DNA from: Polyporus tsugae
Taxonomy: Eukaryota > Basidiomycota > Agaricomycetes > Polyporales > Polyporaceae
Reading direction: 5' to 3'
NCBI GenBank assembly: GCA_024305745.1
Contig: JAHRBS010000012.1
Location: 1,493,001-1,557,000 of the forward strand
DNA: 64,000 nt
Of the stretch, positions 1-11,753 are shown piece after piece. The notes beneath the pieces are model-generated. The model was not told the DNA's origin. It searched no databases and saw nothing but the letters and a program-made list of their open reading frames with translations. Position 1 is the stretch's first letter. Each line of letters starts with the position of its first letter. A program made the position numbers and the translations under genes.

Positions 1-3000
1 CTGGCGGCTCGCGATAGCCCAGATGGTGGGCTCTCCCTCGCGCGGTACGGTACCATCTGAACGTTAAGTAACCGGCCACATATCGGCGAGACGGTTGTCA
101 GAGGGTTGCGCCTTCACGTAAAACGCCTGTGAAACACCCCCCGCGACGCGCAGGGGATAGCCGGAAGGCTGATGAGGCGCAGAGGGAGTCTGGGAGATAG
201 GAGAGAGCATTATGATCATGGTAGGCTAAGGACAGAGATAGGATTCCAATTCATATTGTGAGGCAAGGCGCTAGCTGCCCGACGTACTAATGAATCTGTG
301 ATGCCGCCCTGGACGTATCGCGTGTACTATGCGTCGCGTCGAGGGGATGGGAGGCGCTGCCGTCACTATCAATTGACGCGACGCGACGAGCTCGAGGGTC
401 TTGGTCGAGAATATCGCGTCGCGAGCTCATCATATTGTGTGATAAGTGCTTAGTACACGCAGGGCGATCCTGGATCCATGTCAATGTCGGACATTGACAG
501 GACGCGAAGAGCGTTGCGGCTAAATTTTTGTTGCTGCAGCGCCAGTCGCTGAAACGCGAAGAGCCCATACATATGGACGTCGAGGGTCGAGGACAGCGGC
601 AAGCCCGAAACCGTACTGCGTGCATCGTACGGCCATGCGCGACCCCGAGGCATATGCATATGAAGCCAAAGCTTGAAGGCTAGCTTGAAGCTTGAAGCTC
701 GAAGCTTAGAGGCTTGAAGGCCACGCTCGATAAGGCGTAATGAACGCGCTCAGGAGGGGCCCCAGCAATGCAGCATGGCTTGTTTCTTTAAGAATGGGCC
801 ACGGGGGCGTCGCACCCCGAGAACTCTCGGACTCGACAAGCCTCGGGGCCCCTCGAGGTACGTCAGCGCGATAAGCAACGCCAGATTGGAAGCCCCTTCG
901 CCCGATAGGAATGCGGCGTGTATCATGTATCATATCACAGCGCGTTCGAGAGCTCGCTGAACAACTCCGACGTCGGCACACAGGCGGTGCGAAAGGGAGC
1001 GAAGTACGCGACTTGAGTCACCGAGAATGCTCAGCTGGGCTCGAGCGAGAGATTCGGAATCGAGGGTGCTTGCCAGTGTGCGACGCGCTATTGTGTGATT
1101 CATGAACGTGTGCGATGTGCCACTGGTGCTGAGTTGTTGCGCGATCCAGGCGTCCAGGCATCCATCATTCGCCAGGCCGGGAACGTAGCTTGCAACAAAG
1201 AGAGGCGCACCGTGCTATCGCCCGACGGTCCTTTGTTGGAGAATGCATGAATTCTGGGGTTGCGATTCTGAGCGGAGAGAGAAAGGCGCGACTGGCGAGA
1301 ACTCGACGCGCCTGATAGCACATGATGAGCAGGCCGACAAAGAGAGTGTCCGAGTCGGTCGTCATTGCAATATACGCGTTCTAGGCTAGCTAAATGGGGG
1401 TTCATGCGTTAACGTTCATACCTTCATGGAACGCGCAAACGAGGACTGGACCGAGGGGTGGGGCTGCGACTCAGACGATGTAACGCGGACAAGTCGGCGG
1501 AGACGGTGGGCTCCTCCTCCTGAGAGCAGAACCTTGGCGTGCTGCGCTGCATACAGTATTATCGCCGCCGTAGCACCGTACTTACGCCTCGTCGTCACCT
1601 TGTGCGTATTACCTTGTGCTTGGGCCAAACCTTTGCACGCCGCACCCTTCTTGCAAGACGTGACGGCCGAATGTCGTTAGATCTGCAACACGGGCTTGAT
1701 ATAAATAAGGCGGTAGATGTCATACTGTATAATGTATTCAAAACTAGACGCGGGCATCCGGGAATGTACTGTTCATGCAAGCTACCGACACAGGATGCGA
1801 AGATTAGAAACCCAAAGGCGCCAGCCATATGCGAAGTGGATATGTGGGGGATGAGATAGGCGAGAGCGAGCGAGGGGAAGAGAGATAACGACAGGAGATC
1901 ATGCGAGAGACCGAGGATATGCAGAGAGTGCGAGGGATATCGATGCCATGTGGGGGAATAAGAGTAGAGTAGGAGAGAGATGAAGAGAAGGAACGTCTAG
2001 TAATGCAAAGCAAGATCGAGTGCGTACGGATAGCTTTTGAGTTGCAGAAGCAACGATGGAGGTACTGCAAAGTCCCGAGACAACGAGAGGAAAAACAAGT
2101 CTATGGGGGGGAGGAGGTGTCGCTTAGACTTGAATTTTTGTTTTTGTCTATGGTGGCGACGGGTGAGCTGGCTGAAGGAGGGACTGAGGGAAGAAGATAT
2201 ACATACCGGCTTGCGCATCATTAGTGGTGGGGAGTGGGAAGAAGGAGAGTACTGCGCGGGTTGTGTCTAAAAAGATAAACAACTGGATGAGATTTGAGGT
2301 CACGCTGGGACGACTCAAGAGTTACGCACATGGTGAGCAGCATATACGGGAGGGAGGGTATTATTCGCAGAGGACTTGGACAAAGCTTTTTGCAACTGGT
2401 GTGAAATACAAATTTACTACTTGGACGTGGCATAGAGAGGAGAGGAAGTGGTACCTTTGCTTGGCTCTCTGCATTGCGTTGGGCTAGCATTGTAGGATGT
2501 AGGGAGAGGCCATCGATGCTCTTCGCCTGGGGTAGTGATGAGAGGGAGCATGAGAGGCTCGGGAGGGCGATGAGCTGAGAGGGAGGGATGGACTTTGTTG
2601 AGGACGCGGAAGAGTCGGACTTTTGGGTCTGGGATGGCATGGTGTGCGCTGCGTGTGAAGGGAGACCGGCAAATGGGGCCGAAGAAGGCGGGCGGAGACG
2701 AGAGAGGAAGAGAGTGCCGTGGGCGAAGAGCAGGTGCGACAGGGACCTGAGTCGAGGCGGGAGACGGCAGAGCTTGGAGGAACGCGGTGGTGTGTGCGAC
2801 GCGACTGGTGATGAGAGGGCGAGGACGGGGGCACAGAGGCCAACTTTATAGGCGAGAAGGCCCAGGCTCGCGCCAGAGAGCGATGGCTTATTTCGGCCTG
2901 CATCTCACCCACTCGATGCCCATTGGCACATCTCTTCTTGCCCCATCCAGATCTCCCTCCTCGCCCTTTCCCACGTCCCCCAAAACCAATTTTTGCCCGC

Positions 3001-6000
3001 GCGGAGTCTGGCGGAGTTTCGGCTGGGTGCGCGCGTCCGCCTTGGGCAAGCGCCACGGCATGAGTACTGGGTCGCTCGCTCGGTTCGCTTCCCGGCAAGC
3101 TTAAGGCGAGCACAGCGGACAAACTGTGAATGCCATGCTGCAGAGATGCTGCACAAGCCTCGCCAACTTTGATCATCCTCCTCCTCCTTCTGGCGCCACA
3201 CACCCCCTCTGCCGTGTCCTCTGACATACCGTGTGCGCCCCAACATCCGTCCAGAACATGGCCCGAGCCGCCCGCATACCCTCAGACCTGTTCCTCCATT
3301 CCGTAGGCCAGTCGAGCCTCCTGCCTCGCGGACGTTCTATGTCCAGCTGAACCCATGGCCATTGCACAGCTCCTCGAAGCGACGCGACACCCTGTGCGCA
3401 CTGGGGTCTTCACCTGACATGTCTGTCAATTCGGATTCAATCGGACAGATTCCTGCCATGGATCACTCTTCCCCCATCGTGGCTCACCATATCCTTTCCG
3501 GCTCAGTGTTCTTACCCCTCGGTACGACATCCTTGGACATCTTCATTCTCATTCCTCAGATCACAAGACCATACGGCGCCCCGCCCTCAATGCAGCATCT
3601 CTCCCCATCCTTCCCGGCCTCGTATCCAGTCCACGTTCATGGGAACCGGTCACCGTCATTGATCCCCGCCCCGCCTGCGTGCAAACCGGTATTACCCATG
3701 TGCATGTTTGCCATCTGCCCAACATCCTCCGCAATGTCATTACAGTAACCCCGCTCTTCCTGTCGTCCCCACCAGGCAGTCCACCTGCCGCTTTTGCTTC
3801 AGGACGACATCAGACGATCATCCCACTCGACATTCAGACACCGACAACGACTTGGGGTTCGTTCCTCCACAGGCCAGGCTCTGCCAGCCTCGTCCATAGC
3901 CCCACAGCTCGTCACACCGCGAAGACACCCCATCCTGCGCGCGTTGCGCCCTTGTCGCAGCTGCACAAGTCGCCGTCGCAGCCTTTGCGGGCACGCGATT
4001 GTATCTAATCGTGGGCATCATAACCTGAGAAGGGCCCCTCGCGCGAGCGATCCCACACAGAAGCCGGCCATGTGGGCTTCCGCCCGTCGTCAAGTTTGTC
4101 CAACGTCGATTCTGCGCGTATCGTCGAGTTCCCATCACCCTCCTCTGCGCACTGCTTCCCTTCTCGAGAGCTCGTCCGCGCCTCGTTGCGCCAGGTCCGC
4201 CCCAACCCTCGATATGTCCCCGCTCTGTCATTCGAACCCATTGCGCTCATTGGATCTCTCCACCGGGCACCCAATAGCAACGTCCAGGGACCAGGAGGCC
4301 CAGACCGTTTGAACCCCCTGCGCCATTGCGCGACGCCCAATCACCAGTCCCTCTGCGGGCTCACACTCATGCAAACGCGAGATCTGCTCCTCGACAGCCG
4401 GCTGTCGTCGTCAATGGTCGCCTGGTGTCCAGCTGAGGCAGTCGCGGGCCTCGAACTTCAATTGGTGGATCTCAGCTTAAGCCTCCGGCGCCATCGACGA
4501 CGTCGGATCGAATCGATCCATCGAAGCGGACCGCGCCGCTGGTGCCTAACTCGAAGCCCCCACTCAACGTCAGTAAGTACTTACTTCAGTACGCGTCCGA
4601 TGCGTCCGCGGGGCCATCACACGCGCGCGCAATTCCGCTCTGATGGGACGGACCACGTTGGTTTAGGTTGCACCCGGGGCCCGCCTGTGCATGCCGTCAA
4701 TCCCTTCTTCGTCCGCCGCTCTCTGTCAGCGTCGCGAGTGCACCAGCCAATCGCCGCCCCTTCCTCGCTGCGTGCACTCCCGGAAACGGCAGGTGTCCTG
4801 CTCGTCCGAGGAGCAGGCCGTGGAGGTTTGTTCGCGCGCAGAGAGCGGACCACAAGCCACCGACGTCAGCGCGTCGTCGTAGCCCCAGTGTGACACATTG
4901 TCCCGCTGCAGATCGCCCACTCGCCATTGGCACGCGTCCCCGACGGGAACCCGGGGTAACAGTCGCGGTCGTGCACGGTCTTTCCCCGCATCGTCTGCGT
5001 CCGCGTGCCGTACTCAGGTGTATTTCCGGGCTCCCAGACGCGTTTGCCGTATTTCATGACATTCGCGCAATCGCACGCCTCTTTGCCACACGCAGCAGTC
5101 TGCTGACACCACCCGTCGTCGCGCCTGTACGGCATGCGAAGCGGATGTGGCTCACGCATGCATTTGGAGGATACGTAGGGAATGCACCCGATGCGCTAGA
5201 GTGTGAAAAGCGTATACCATGCTCGGCCGCCCATGAATGTATGGCGGCCTATGCCGACGATCAATTGCAAGGGAACCAGTGCAAACTTCGCGAGAGCGCC
5301 GGGCCCGAGCTTGTTACGCCTTCGTCCAATACACAACCGTCGTTATCAAGCTTCAGGCTCTCTTCAAGCCGTCTGTGCCGCTGTGCCGTGTGCGATAGGC
5401 ATCGCGAGTGACGTCCCCACAAGTGAGTACGATTGCTCGTGTTCAGCCCGACGGTGATACGGTGCTTCGCCAATGTGGCCACGCCTGTCCCAATCGGGAT
5501 GCCGAGTTGAGGTGCAAGTCGCCGGCGGCAGGGTTCGATCGCTGTGACGCGGGGGCTTCTCGAGAAGATCGGCTCCATGCATCGGGCAGTCCAAAAACGT
5601 CGAGATGGCAGCAACGAGCAGGACCGCTGCTCAGTAACCAGTTCTTCCAGGCACCACCCCGTCGCCTTCACGCTTACGCTTCAGCTTCACGCTCTAACGC
5701 CCTAAGTTCGGTTGCTGGGCGTGGTGGCGCGATGGGTTCAAACTTCAACGTTGCGCCCGAAGACGAGGAGCGGACGACGGACGTACGGTACCAGTGTATG
5801 GTCGAGTTTTCCTCCCGGGACATCAGGCTTGCGAGTGCTGTCGTAGTTCGCAACAGTCAACGTTCGGCCTCCTGCCTTCTGGGTAGCCGTGCTGAGCAAG
5901 CAGCTGCAGAGACTCCGTAAGTCCATCGCGGATGCATATCGATGAGCGTAATATCCGCCATGCACGTCGCAGGCCTAGGGCTCGCAAGGTACTGTACGCG

Positions 6001-7336
6001 GAGATAGCGAGGCAAACCGAACGCAAATCCGACACACAGGCCCGGGGCCACAGCTGCGCGCGTGCGCAAACGTTCGCGGAACCAAATTCTTGCCAAACCA
6101 CGTCGACGTGAAACGGGGCGTCGCTCGCGTGCGGCGTGACAGCCACATGCGCACACCCTGCAGGCCGTGGCGGGCGTATATCGATCAGAGGCGATCAGCC
6201 CTGCGTATTGATCCCCCGCAATTATCGAGTAATAAGTGGTAAGTAGCCGCGAGCACATCACGTCTCACATACTTATAGCCGGCGTTGCTGGCTTGCGAAA
6301 AGCGTTTATCCGGAGTGTTCGAGTCTGAGACGCTTGACTTGATGCAGCCACAGGGGTGGGCAGAGTAAGACATGTACGCGCTCCAAGGTAATGCTTACGG
6401 TCAATACATACAATGTCTTGAACGCCAGGGGAACGATTCAAATAACTTCCGCCGCGACCGAGTCCGACTCGGAGTCCTTCTTTGACGCTGCTACATGCAT
6501 CTGAACCCCCCTCCTGGACCTGCATGCACTTTCCGGTAACCTAGCGTTGCGCCTGCGGCGCCCGCCGAGCAGCGCGTGCGATTGTGAGACCCCGCAGGTC
6601 TGTGAACAAGCTGGAGCTTGGAGCTGAGCTGGGCTAGCGATGTGTCACTGTGAACATGTGACAAGCCCGTGCGTATGTTGCCCGACATGCGGGCGGCTCT
6701 CAGAGGCTCTCCCATGCATGATGCCACTGCTAGAAGAGTGTGTTTCGGGAGCTGTGCCCCTGTGGCCGAGAGAACGTACACCGCGGCTAGCTGAACTGAA
6801 TAGTCCGCCTGACTCGCGATCGCGCTCACGAGCCCGAGGAATCTCGTAGAAGCCGCGAGTCGCGACGGGAGACTCATCTCGACCCTGCGGGGACGCCGTG
6901 AACACTTATTAATCGCCGGACACTTGACGGGTGCATTGAAGCACGAGTTGGATCTACTGCTGCGTCCATCCAGTCCGTGTGTACGCACGATGGCCATTGA
7001 TGACCTCGAGATGAGGGGGGGAAGCCATATGATGTGCAGCCCGCGCGTTCCAAGGTGAGATGGGGGAGGGTGTCGAATGTCTTTGCTACGCCAGCGGTGA
7101 TGAACAACCAAGCATGCAATGTTTCGCCATGCGAATGCCTTCTCATTGGGTCTTGGACTCATGTTGGTAACCTGACCTGCCCACTACATATCTAACACCG
7201 GCGCCGAGGTGCACTGATACATGCCCTCCGAGCGGACATTAAGTGGGGCAGGGTGCGTGCGATCGCCGACAGAGGCCGCACGGCTTCATCTTCAGTGCCA
7301 GTGCTACGTGCTTCCGTGACCAGCCACGAGCCAACC
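1..7336. other. Gene-poor region, no supported gene
   Basis: I see no protein that I recognise and no convincing exon-intron chain in these 7.3 kb. The open frames present, such as the minus-strand one at 2,484-3,227 and the plus-strand ones around 4,072-5,411, are rich in Ser, Pro, Arg and His, change frame repeatedly and have no domain-like hydrophobic pattern. This is what chance frames in GC-rich or pyrimidine-biased DNA look like. The segment 1,850-2,850 is purine-rich on the plus strand and 2,930-4,300 is pyrimidine-rich. A short AGCTTGAAG-type repeat lies near 661-721. Decayed transposon or noncoding RNA remains possible. Confidence 0.5.
661..721. repeat. Short AGCTTGAAG-type tandem/dispersed repeat
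   Basis: Variants of AGCTTGAAG or AGCTTGAAGC occur about six times in 60 bases, alternating with the palindromic AAGCTT core. This is a small degenerate tandem repeat in otherwise unassigned DNA. I see no coding role. Confidence 0.55.
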
Positions 7337-10300
7337 TCACTCCACCGCCTGGACGCCATCGTACGCGGGGAGTCTCCTGCAGGCCTCGGCCCAGTCGATC
7401 GTACCGTTCACGAGTTCGATGATGGTGTCGATGACCTCGTCGATGGAGCCAATGAGCTGCCCGGTGGTATCGCGTTCCCTGCAACAAACGCAAACAGGAA
7501 GGGAATCAGCAACATGTCGGGCGACAAGATAGCGACACCCCCGAATGCAGCGCGCACACGGAGCGCCGCCACAACGTGACCGTGCTAGGTGCGCAGTCCG
7601 CGGAGGAACTAGGAAGATGATCAAGGAGACTCGACCGCCACGACACACTCACCGAAGGGTCATCGTACGGTTCTGGACGGCTGCAGTAGGGGTGGAGTCG
7701 AGATGACACATTCGTTAGCTGCCGGCGGCAACCGGTTGACGCAGGAAGTTGTGGGGCTCGGACGTACAGGCAAAGTCGAGCGTGAGGCCATAGGGAGTGC
7801 CGAGCTCGTCGTTGCGCGCGTAGCGCTTGCCAATGGACGTATTTGAATCGTCGACGCGGGAAAACACCCCGGCCTTGCGTAATTTCGTCGCTGGGATAGG
7901 GGAGAGCGATGAGCGTCACGCAGTCAGACGCCGCGCCAGGCGGGATGTGGATGGGCCAGGTGACCCCGGCGAGGGCGAGGGCGAGAATGAGCACTCACAG
8001 ACTTCCCGAACGAGCGGGTCAAACTCCGTCTTCGCGCTCAGAGGCACGATCAGAACCTTGGTTGGGGCGACAACGGCCGGTAGGGACAGGACCTGAGAAA
8101 CGGCGCGCGAAAACAATCGGGGTCAGCACGTCGCGGCCATGCGCACATGAGGGCAGCGAATGAAAAGCGCACCCCGCGCTCGACGTCCTGCTCTCGACTC
8201 CAGAAGCTGTGTTCGAGCAGAACGTAGAGGATGCGACCCAGACCAAATGAGGGCTCGATGACGTTCGGTGTAAACTCGCGGACTGAATGTAGAAGGATCA
8301 GATGACGCTATATCCCCGCGATAGGTGCGTGAACTCGACCCACTAGATTGCTTGAACGTCTTCTTTTCAATGGTCAGAAGGTCTGGCGTGAGCTTGAACT
8401 CCTTGCCATCGGACGAGGTTATGGTAGCCGACCTGTAGAAAGGGGGAAAGTCGTGTGAGCAGACTCAAGAATAGTAGCCGAGGCTGCAATGCGGAAAAGG
8501 CACTCACCCCTGCGCGAGGTCACCCTGGAGCTTCGTCAACGAGGCCTCGTCCATGCTTCCGATAATTGTCTGAATGACAGCAGAATCCTTCCCGAATGTC
8601 TTGCCGAAGTTCTTCTTGTTGAACTCGGCAACCAACTTCTCAGTTACAATTGGCTCCTTGAGGGCCTGCCGCACAACCAGCGGGTGACCAGTCTTGGCCG
8701 AGTGCACGGAGAGGTCGTACGCGGCGCGGTCGGCGCAGCCCACGCACTCCGTCCACCCGTACGAGTTCTGGATCTCGGCGTCCCAGCAGTCAGTCGCATA
8801 GTGCGCCATCTCGTTCGACATGTGCTGCCGGAACCGGAGTCGCGCGGGGTTAACGCCGATCTTGAGTAGGAAGTGGTGGATGCGCGCCAGGAAGTAGCCA
8901 AGGGTCTCGTTTGCCACGATACCCTTATCCACCGCTTCCCCGATCTTCATCCGCGTCACTTTCGTGCTGCCGGCCGACTGCGTGTCGCGGTCGAGAAGAT
9001 CCAACTCGGCCTCACGGACGTCAGCGAAGCGCTCGTGCTTCTTGTCCTCAGGGTCCACGTAGTGCTCAATCTCGGCCATAGTGAACTCGCGGACGCGGAG
9101 AAGCCCCGCACGAGGCGAGATTTCATTACGGAACGAGCGACCGATCTGAGCGGAAGCGAACGGAATGCGGCCGTTGTTGAATTCGAGCAAACGGGAGAAG
9201 TTGAGGAAGTGGCCCTGTGCGGTCTCCGGGCGGAGGTAACCAGGGTGCTGCCCAGTAGGACCGATGCTGCTGGCGAACATCAGATTGAACTGCTGCGGCT
9301 CGGAGACCTCGTTGCCAGTGTCCGGGTTCGTGATGTTGTACTTTCTGCAGAGTTCTCCGAGCTCAGGCCCGGAGTAGTTGTCGAGCTGCCACGGAACGGA
9401 ACGAGTGTGAGAGCTCCGAAGGGGTTCGCTGTCCCGTGGATCCGAAACTGACCTTCGCAAGAATCGTCTCATACTCCACGACCTGCTCGTCCGACAGCTT
9501 GACAGCGACAGCTTTCGCCTTGTCCTTCTTTTTCTTCTTCTTGTCGTCCTCCTTGACAGGTTGCGCCGCGAGGCCGCGAGCCTCCTTGTCGCCAGCCAAT
9601 CGCGCCTCCAGAACGTTCTTCACGAGGTGGTCAGCGCGGAGCACTTCGCCGTTCTTCAAGTCCTTGACCATCCAGTCGGCGAACCGGGCGACGTGGCCAG
9701 ACGTCTCGAACACCGGCGCAGGCGTCATGATAGTCGTGTCGACCTCGAGCATGTGCTCCTCTACGATGAAGTGCTTCCGCCATTCCGCGATGATGTTGCT
9801 CTGGAGCGAGGAGCCCGGCGGACCGTAGTCATAAAGACCGGCAACACCTATTATGACCGAGATGTCAGCAAATTGGACAGTTGAACAGTCTGCCAGATCT
9901 GGGTGCTCAAATCAGGCTGCAGTCACAGCGTATTCTACCCACGTCAGATATACCACTAATGGAATAGTTGGATGTAACGTGAACGGGAGTCGGGAGTGGT
10001 AGGATGTAAAGTGTGTCCCAACCTCAAAATGTCCCAGGCTTCCAGCAGTTATGTGAGGCTCAACACGGGATGGATATGAGGCGAGGCCCTTGGCCAGGCC
10101 CCAACACTAGATCTCATGATGCATTTGCTCCTGATGCGTAGTAGCTAATAGGGGTGGTCAGAGTGGGCGATTTCGTGCGATTCTGGGGACGATTCTGGGA
10201 TGCGATTCTGAACGCGATTCTGGTCCGAAAATCGCGATTCTGGCAAAATCGTGCAGAATCGCACAAGCGGCTCTGGAGCCGCTTCTGCCTCCAGAATCGC

Positions 10301-11277
10301 GATTCTGGTATTGCGATTCTGCCCCAACTCAAAATCGTGTTCAAAATCGTGTCCAGAATCGCCATCAAAATCGCATTTTCGGATGGGGTGGTCAGAGTGG
10401 GCGCGATTTTGATGGTGATTCTAAGACCCAGAATCGCCACAGAATCACTTTCAGAATCGCACGAGAATCGTCAACTTTGACCTCCCCTAATAGGGAAGGT
10501 CAAAGTTGACGCTTCCGGTGCGATTCTGTGAGCGATTCTGCGGCGATTCTGGACACGATTGAGTCGAGGCAGAATCGCAAGACCAGAATCGTCCCCAGAA
10601 TCGCACGAGATCACTCACTCTGACCGCCACTGGAGCTTCACACCCACAGGACCATTCCATTGTGGATAACAACTCATATTGCATACGATAAATCCTTCAT
10701 TTACTATATGCATTATGAGATGTTGTACTGTACTCCAATCGCAAGCAAGACAAGACGTATGACCTTCCTGGTCAAACTGGAGTCACCCGGGCGTTGCATG
10801 GCGACAGCAATAAATCGAGACGGAGGAGGTGACGGTCCTAACCCAGTCAGATTTGCTCGTATAGCCACGGCCGTATGGACCGGATGAAGGTTAAAGGATG
10901 AAGACACACCGGGAGACACGAGCCATCCATGCCACGCAAAGCCTTGCGGTCACCATTCACGACCCTCCCAACGGATCGGTAGAGGGATTGCATCCCCAAG
11001 TATCATCTCCTCAAGCCGGGCTCTCCCGCATATCTTCAACCTTGATCCAAACCAACGTCAACCAATGCGAATACTCACCGCCGTAGATCTCGAAAGCTGG
11101 TGCGTAGAAGAATCTCCGGTTGAGAAGAGCCTCGAATCGCGCCTTGTCGAAGGGGTGTGCGGTCTTGTTGACCGGGAGGTTTGCCATGTCTAGATGCTTG
11201 TGTTTCCAACGGGCGTGGATGCGGAGAGGAGAATATTTACAAGGAGGAAAGAGAAGACGACGAGGGAGAAGACGCAT
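7337..11277 (-). CDS. GRS1: Glycyl-tRNA synthetase, cytosolic/mitochondrial
   Basis: Class II aminoacyl-tRNA synthetase that charges tRNA-Gly. In coding order the spliced product shows the N-terminal [14 protein letters not shown] and GLYDYGPPG segments, a Lys-rich eukaryotic insertion ([11 protein letters not shown]), motif 2 ([20 protein letters not shown]), motif 3 ([14 protein letters not shown]) and the C-terminal anticodon-binding domain ending in [18 protein letters not shown]. Two in-frame ATGs exist. The one at 11,277 adds 30 residues rich in Arg, Lys and Leu with no acidic residue until the last one, which looks like a mitochondrial presequence. The one at 11,187 starts MANLPVNK. 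I give the outer start. The gene has several short introns plus a first intron of 1,231 bp (9,848-11,078), joined in frame as [10 protein letters not shown]. The C-terminal exon boundaries are less certain than the core. It diverges from the bestrophin-like gene. Confidence 0.93.
10151..10487. mobile_element. MITE-like element A with 20-bp TIRs and TAATA duplication
   Basis: The element begins GGGGTGGTCAGAGTGGGCGA (10,151-10,170). It ends with a sequence whose reverse complement is GGGGAGGTCAAAGTTGACGA (10,468-10,487), which matches at 16 of 20 positions. The same five bases, TAATA, flank both ends (10,146-10,150 and 10,488-10,492), like a target-site duplication. The inside is packed with CGATTCTG and its complement CAGAATCG, giving strong fold-back potential. 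A second direct copy of the terminal motif starts near 10,384, so the element may itself be nested or built of two units. It has no coding capacity, so it is non-autonomous. The superfamily is not identified. Confidence 0.7.
10474..10507. repeat. Perfect 14-bp inverted repeat at the MITE A/B junction
   Basis: The facing terminal repeats of elements A and B form an uninterrupted palindrome core: ACTTTGACCTCCCC on the left and its related AGGTCAAAGT on the right around TAATA. The arms lie within about 10,470-10,510. This could extrude a hairpin in DNA or in the GlyRS pre-mRNA. Confidence 0.7.
10493..10630. mobile_element. MITE-like element B, related to element A
   Basis: It starts GGGAAGGTCAAAGTTGACGC immediately after the TAATA that ends element A. 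It finishes near 10,630 with a segment whose reverse complement reads GTGGCGGTCAGAGTGAGTGA, an imperfect inverted terminal repeat sharing the core GGTCA(A/G)AGT. The inside carries the same CGATTCTG / CAGAATCG motif. The right boundary is approximate. Confidence 0.55.
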
Positions 11278-11753
11278 CCACGGCCCGATTTTGCGAGTGA
11301 CTCCAGCAGAGGCTGACAGTGATCAGCATAACGCAACGCGTGACTTTCCCCATGCTATAGTGACGTGACAGCCTTGCAAGCCGTGACGCGTGACCCACCG
11401 CGTTGATTAACTTATCTCTTCAAGCCAAACCGCGTTATTACGGCATTGCGCTGTGACTAGAACTGTTTCTTATCACCGTGCCAGCGTGATACTTACCGTA
11501 TCAATTGATGGCTAACGCTTAGCTTATAACGAGGTCCGGCATTTGAAAGTCTTGTTTCCGTAGTCACCGCCAAACGAGGGAACCGGTCGGACGTCGTGCT
11601 CTGCGCCGCCAAGGGAGTTTCCGACAACGTGGGCTCTTATAACGACTGCTCACGATCCTCAACTGCCGTTGCCCCCCTCTTCTCTTCACGACACTTTGCA
11701 TGCAGCTTACCCTCTGATCGCTTTCGTGTCACTCTTTTCGCGTTCCCCGCACC
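11278..11753. promoter_or_regulatory. Shared divergent promoter region, GlyRS / bestrophin
   Basis: These 476 bases separate the start codons of two divergent genes. A CRE-like TGACGTGA lies near 11,360, followed within 30 bases by another GTGACG and GTGACC. No clear TATA box is seen. Regulation by a CREB/ATF-type bZIP factor is an inference from motif appearance only. Confidence 0.4.

Larger units (their letters stand above)
9848..11078 (-). other. Unusually long (1.23 kb) GlyRS intron 1
   Basis: The donor GTGAGT (reverse strand, beginning at 11,078) and acceptor ATAATAG (ending at 9,848) restore the reading frame GGC-G/GT-GTT, giving [13 protein letters not shown], a conserved GlyRS segment. 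Other introns of this gene and its neighbours are mostly under 100 bp. Insertion of the MITE-like elements at 10,151-10,630 accounts for part of the excess length. Confidence 0.85.

Noticed and set aside
2484..3227. 247-codon minus-strand frame
   Set aside because: It is dominated by Ser, Pro and Arg in a compositionally biased segment, overlaps other equally open frames and shows no domain-like pattern.
4072..5411. Two long overlapping plus-strand frames
   Set aside because: Overlapping frames of similar length, no hydrophobic core pattern, no recognisable motif and no splice logic. Treated as chance.
10114..10480. Frames of 108 codons on both strands with repeating SRFW / ILIR-like patterns
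   Set aside because: They are translations of the CGATTCTG internal repeats of the MITE-like elements, not proteins.
10151..10630. CRISPR-like regular repeats
   Set aside because: The octamers are unevenly spaced, occur in both orientations, have no unique spacers of constant length, and lie in a eukaryotic intron.
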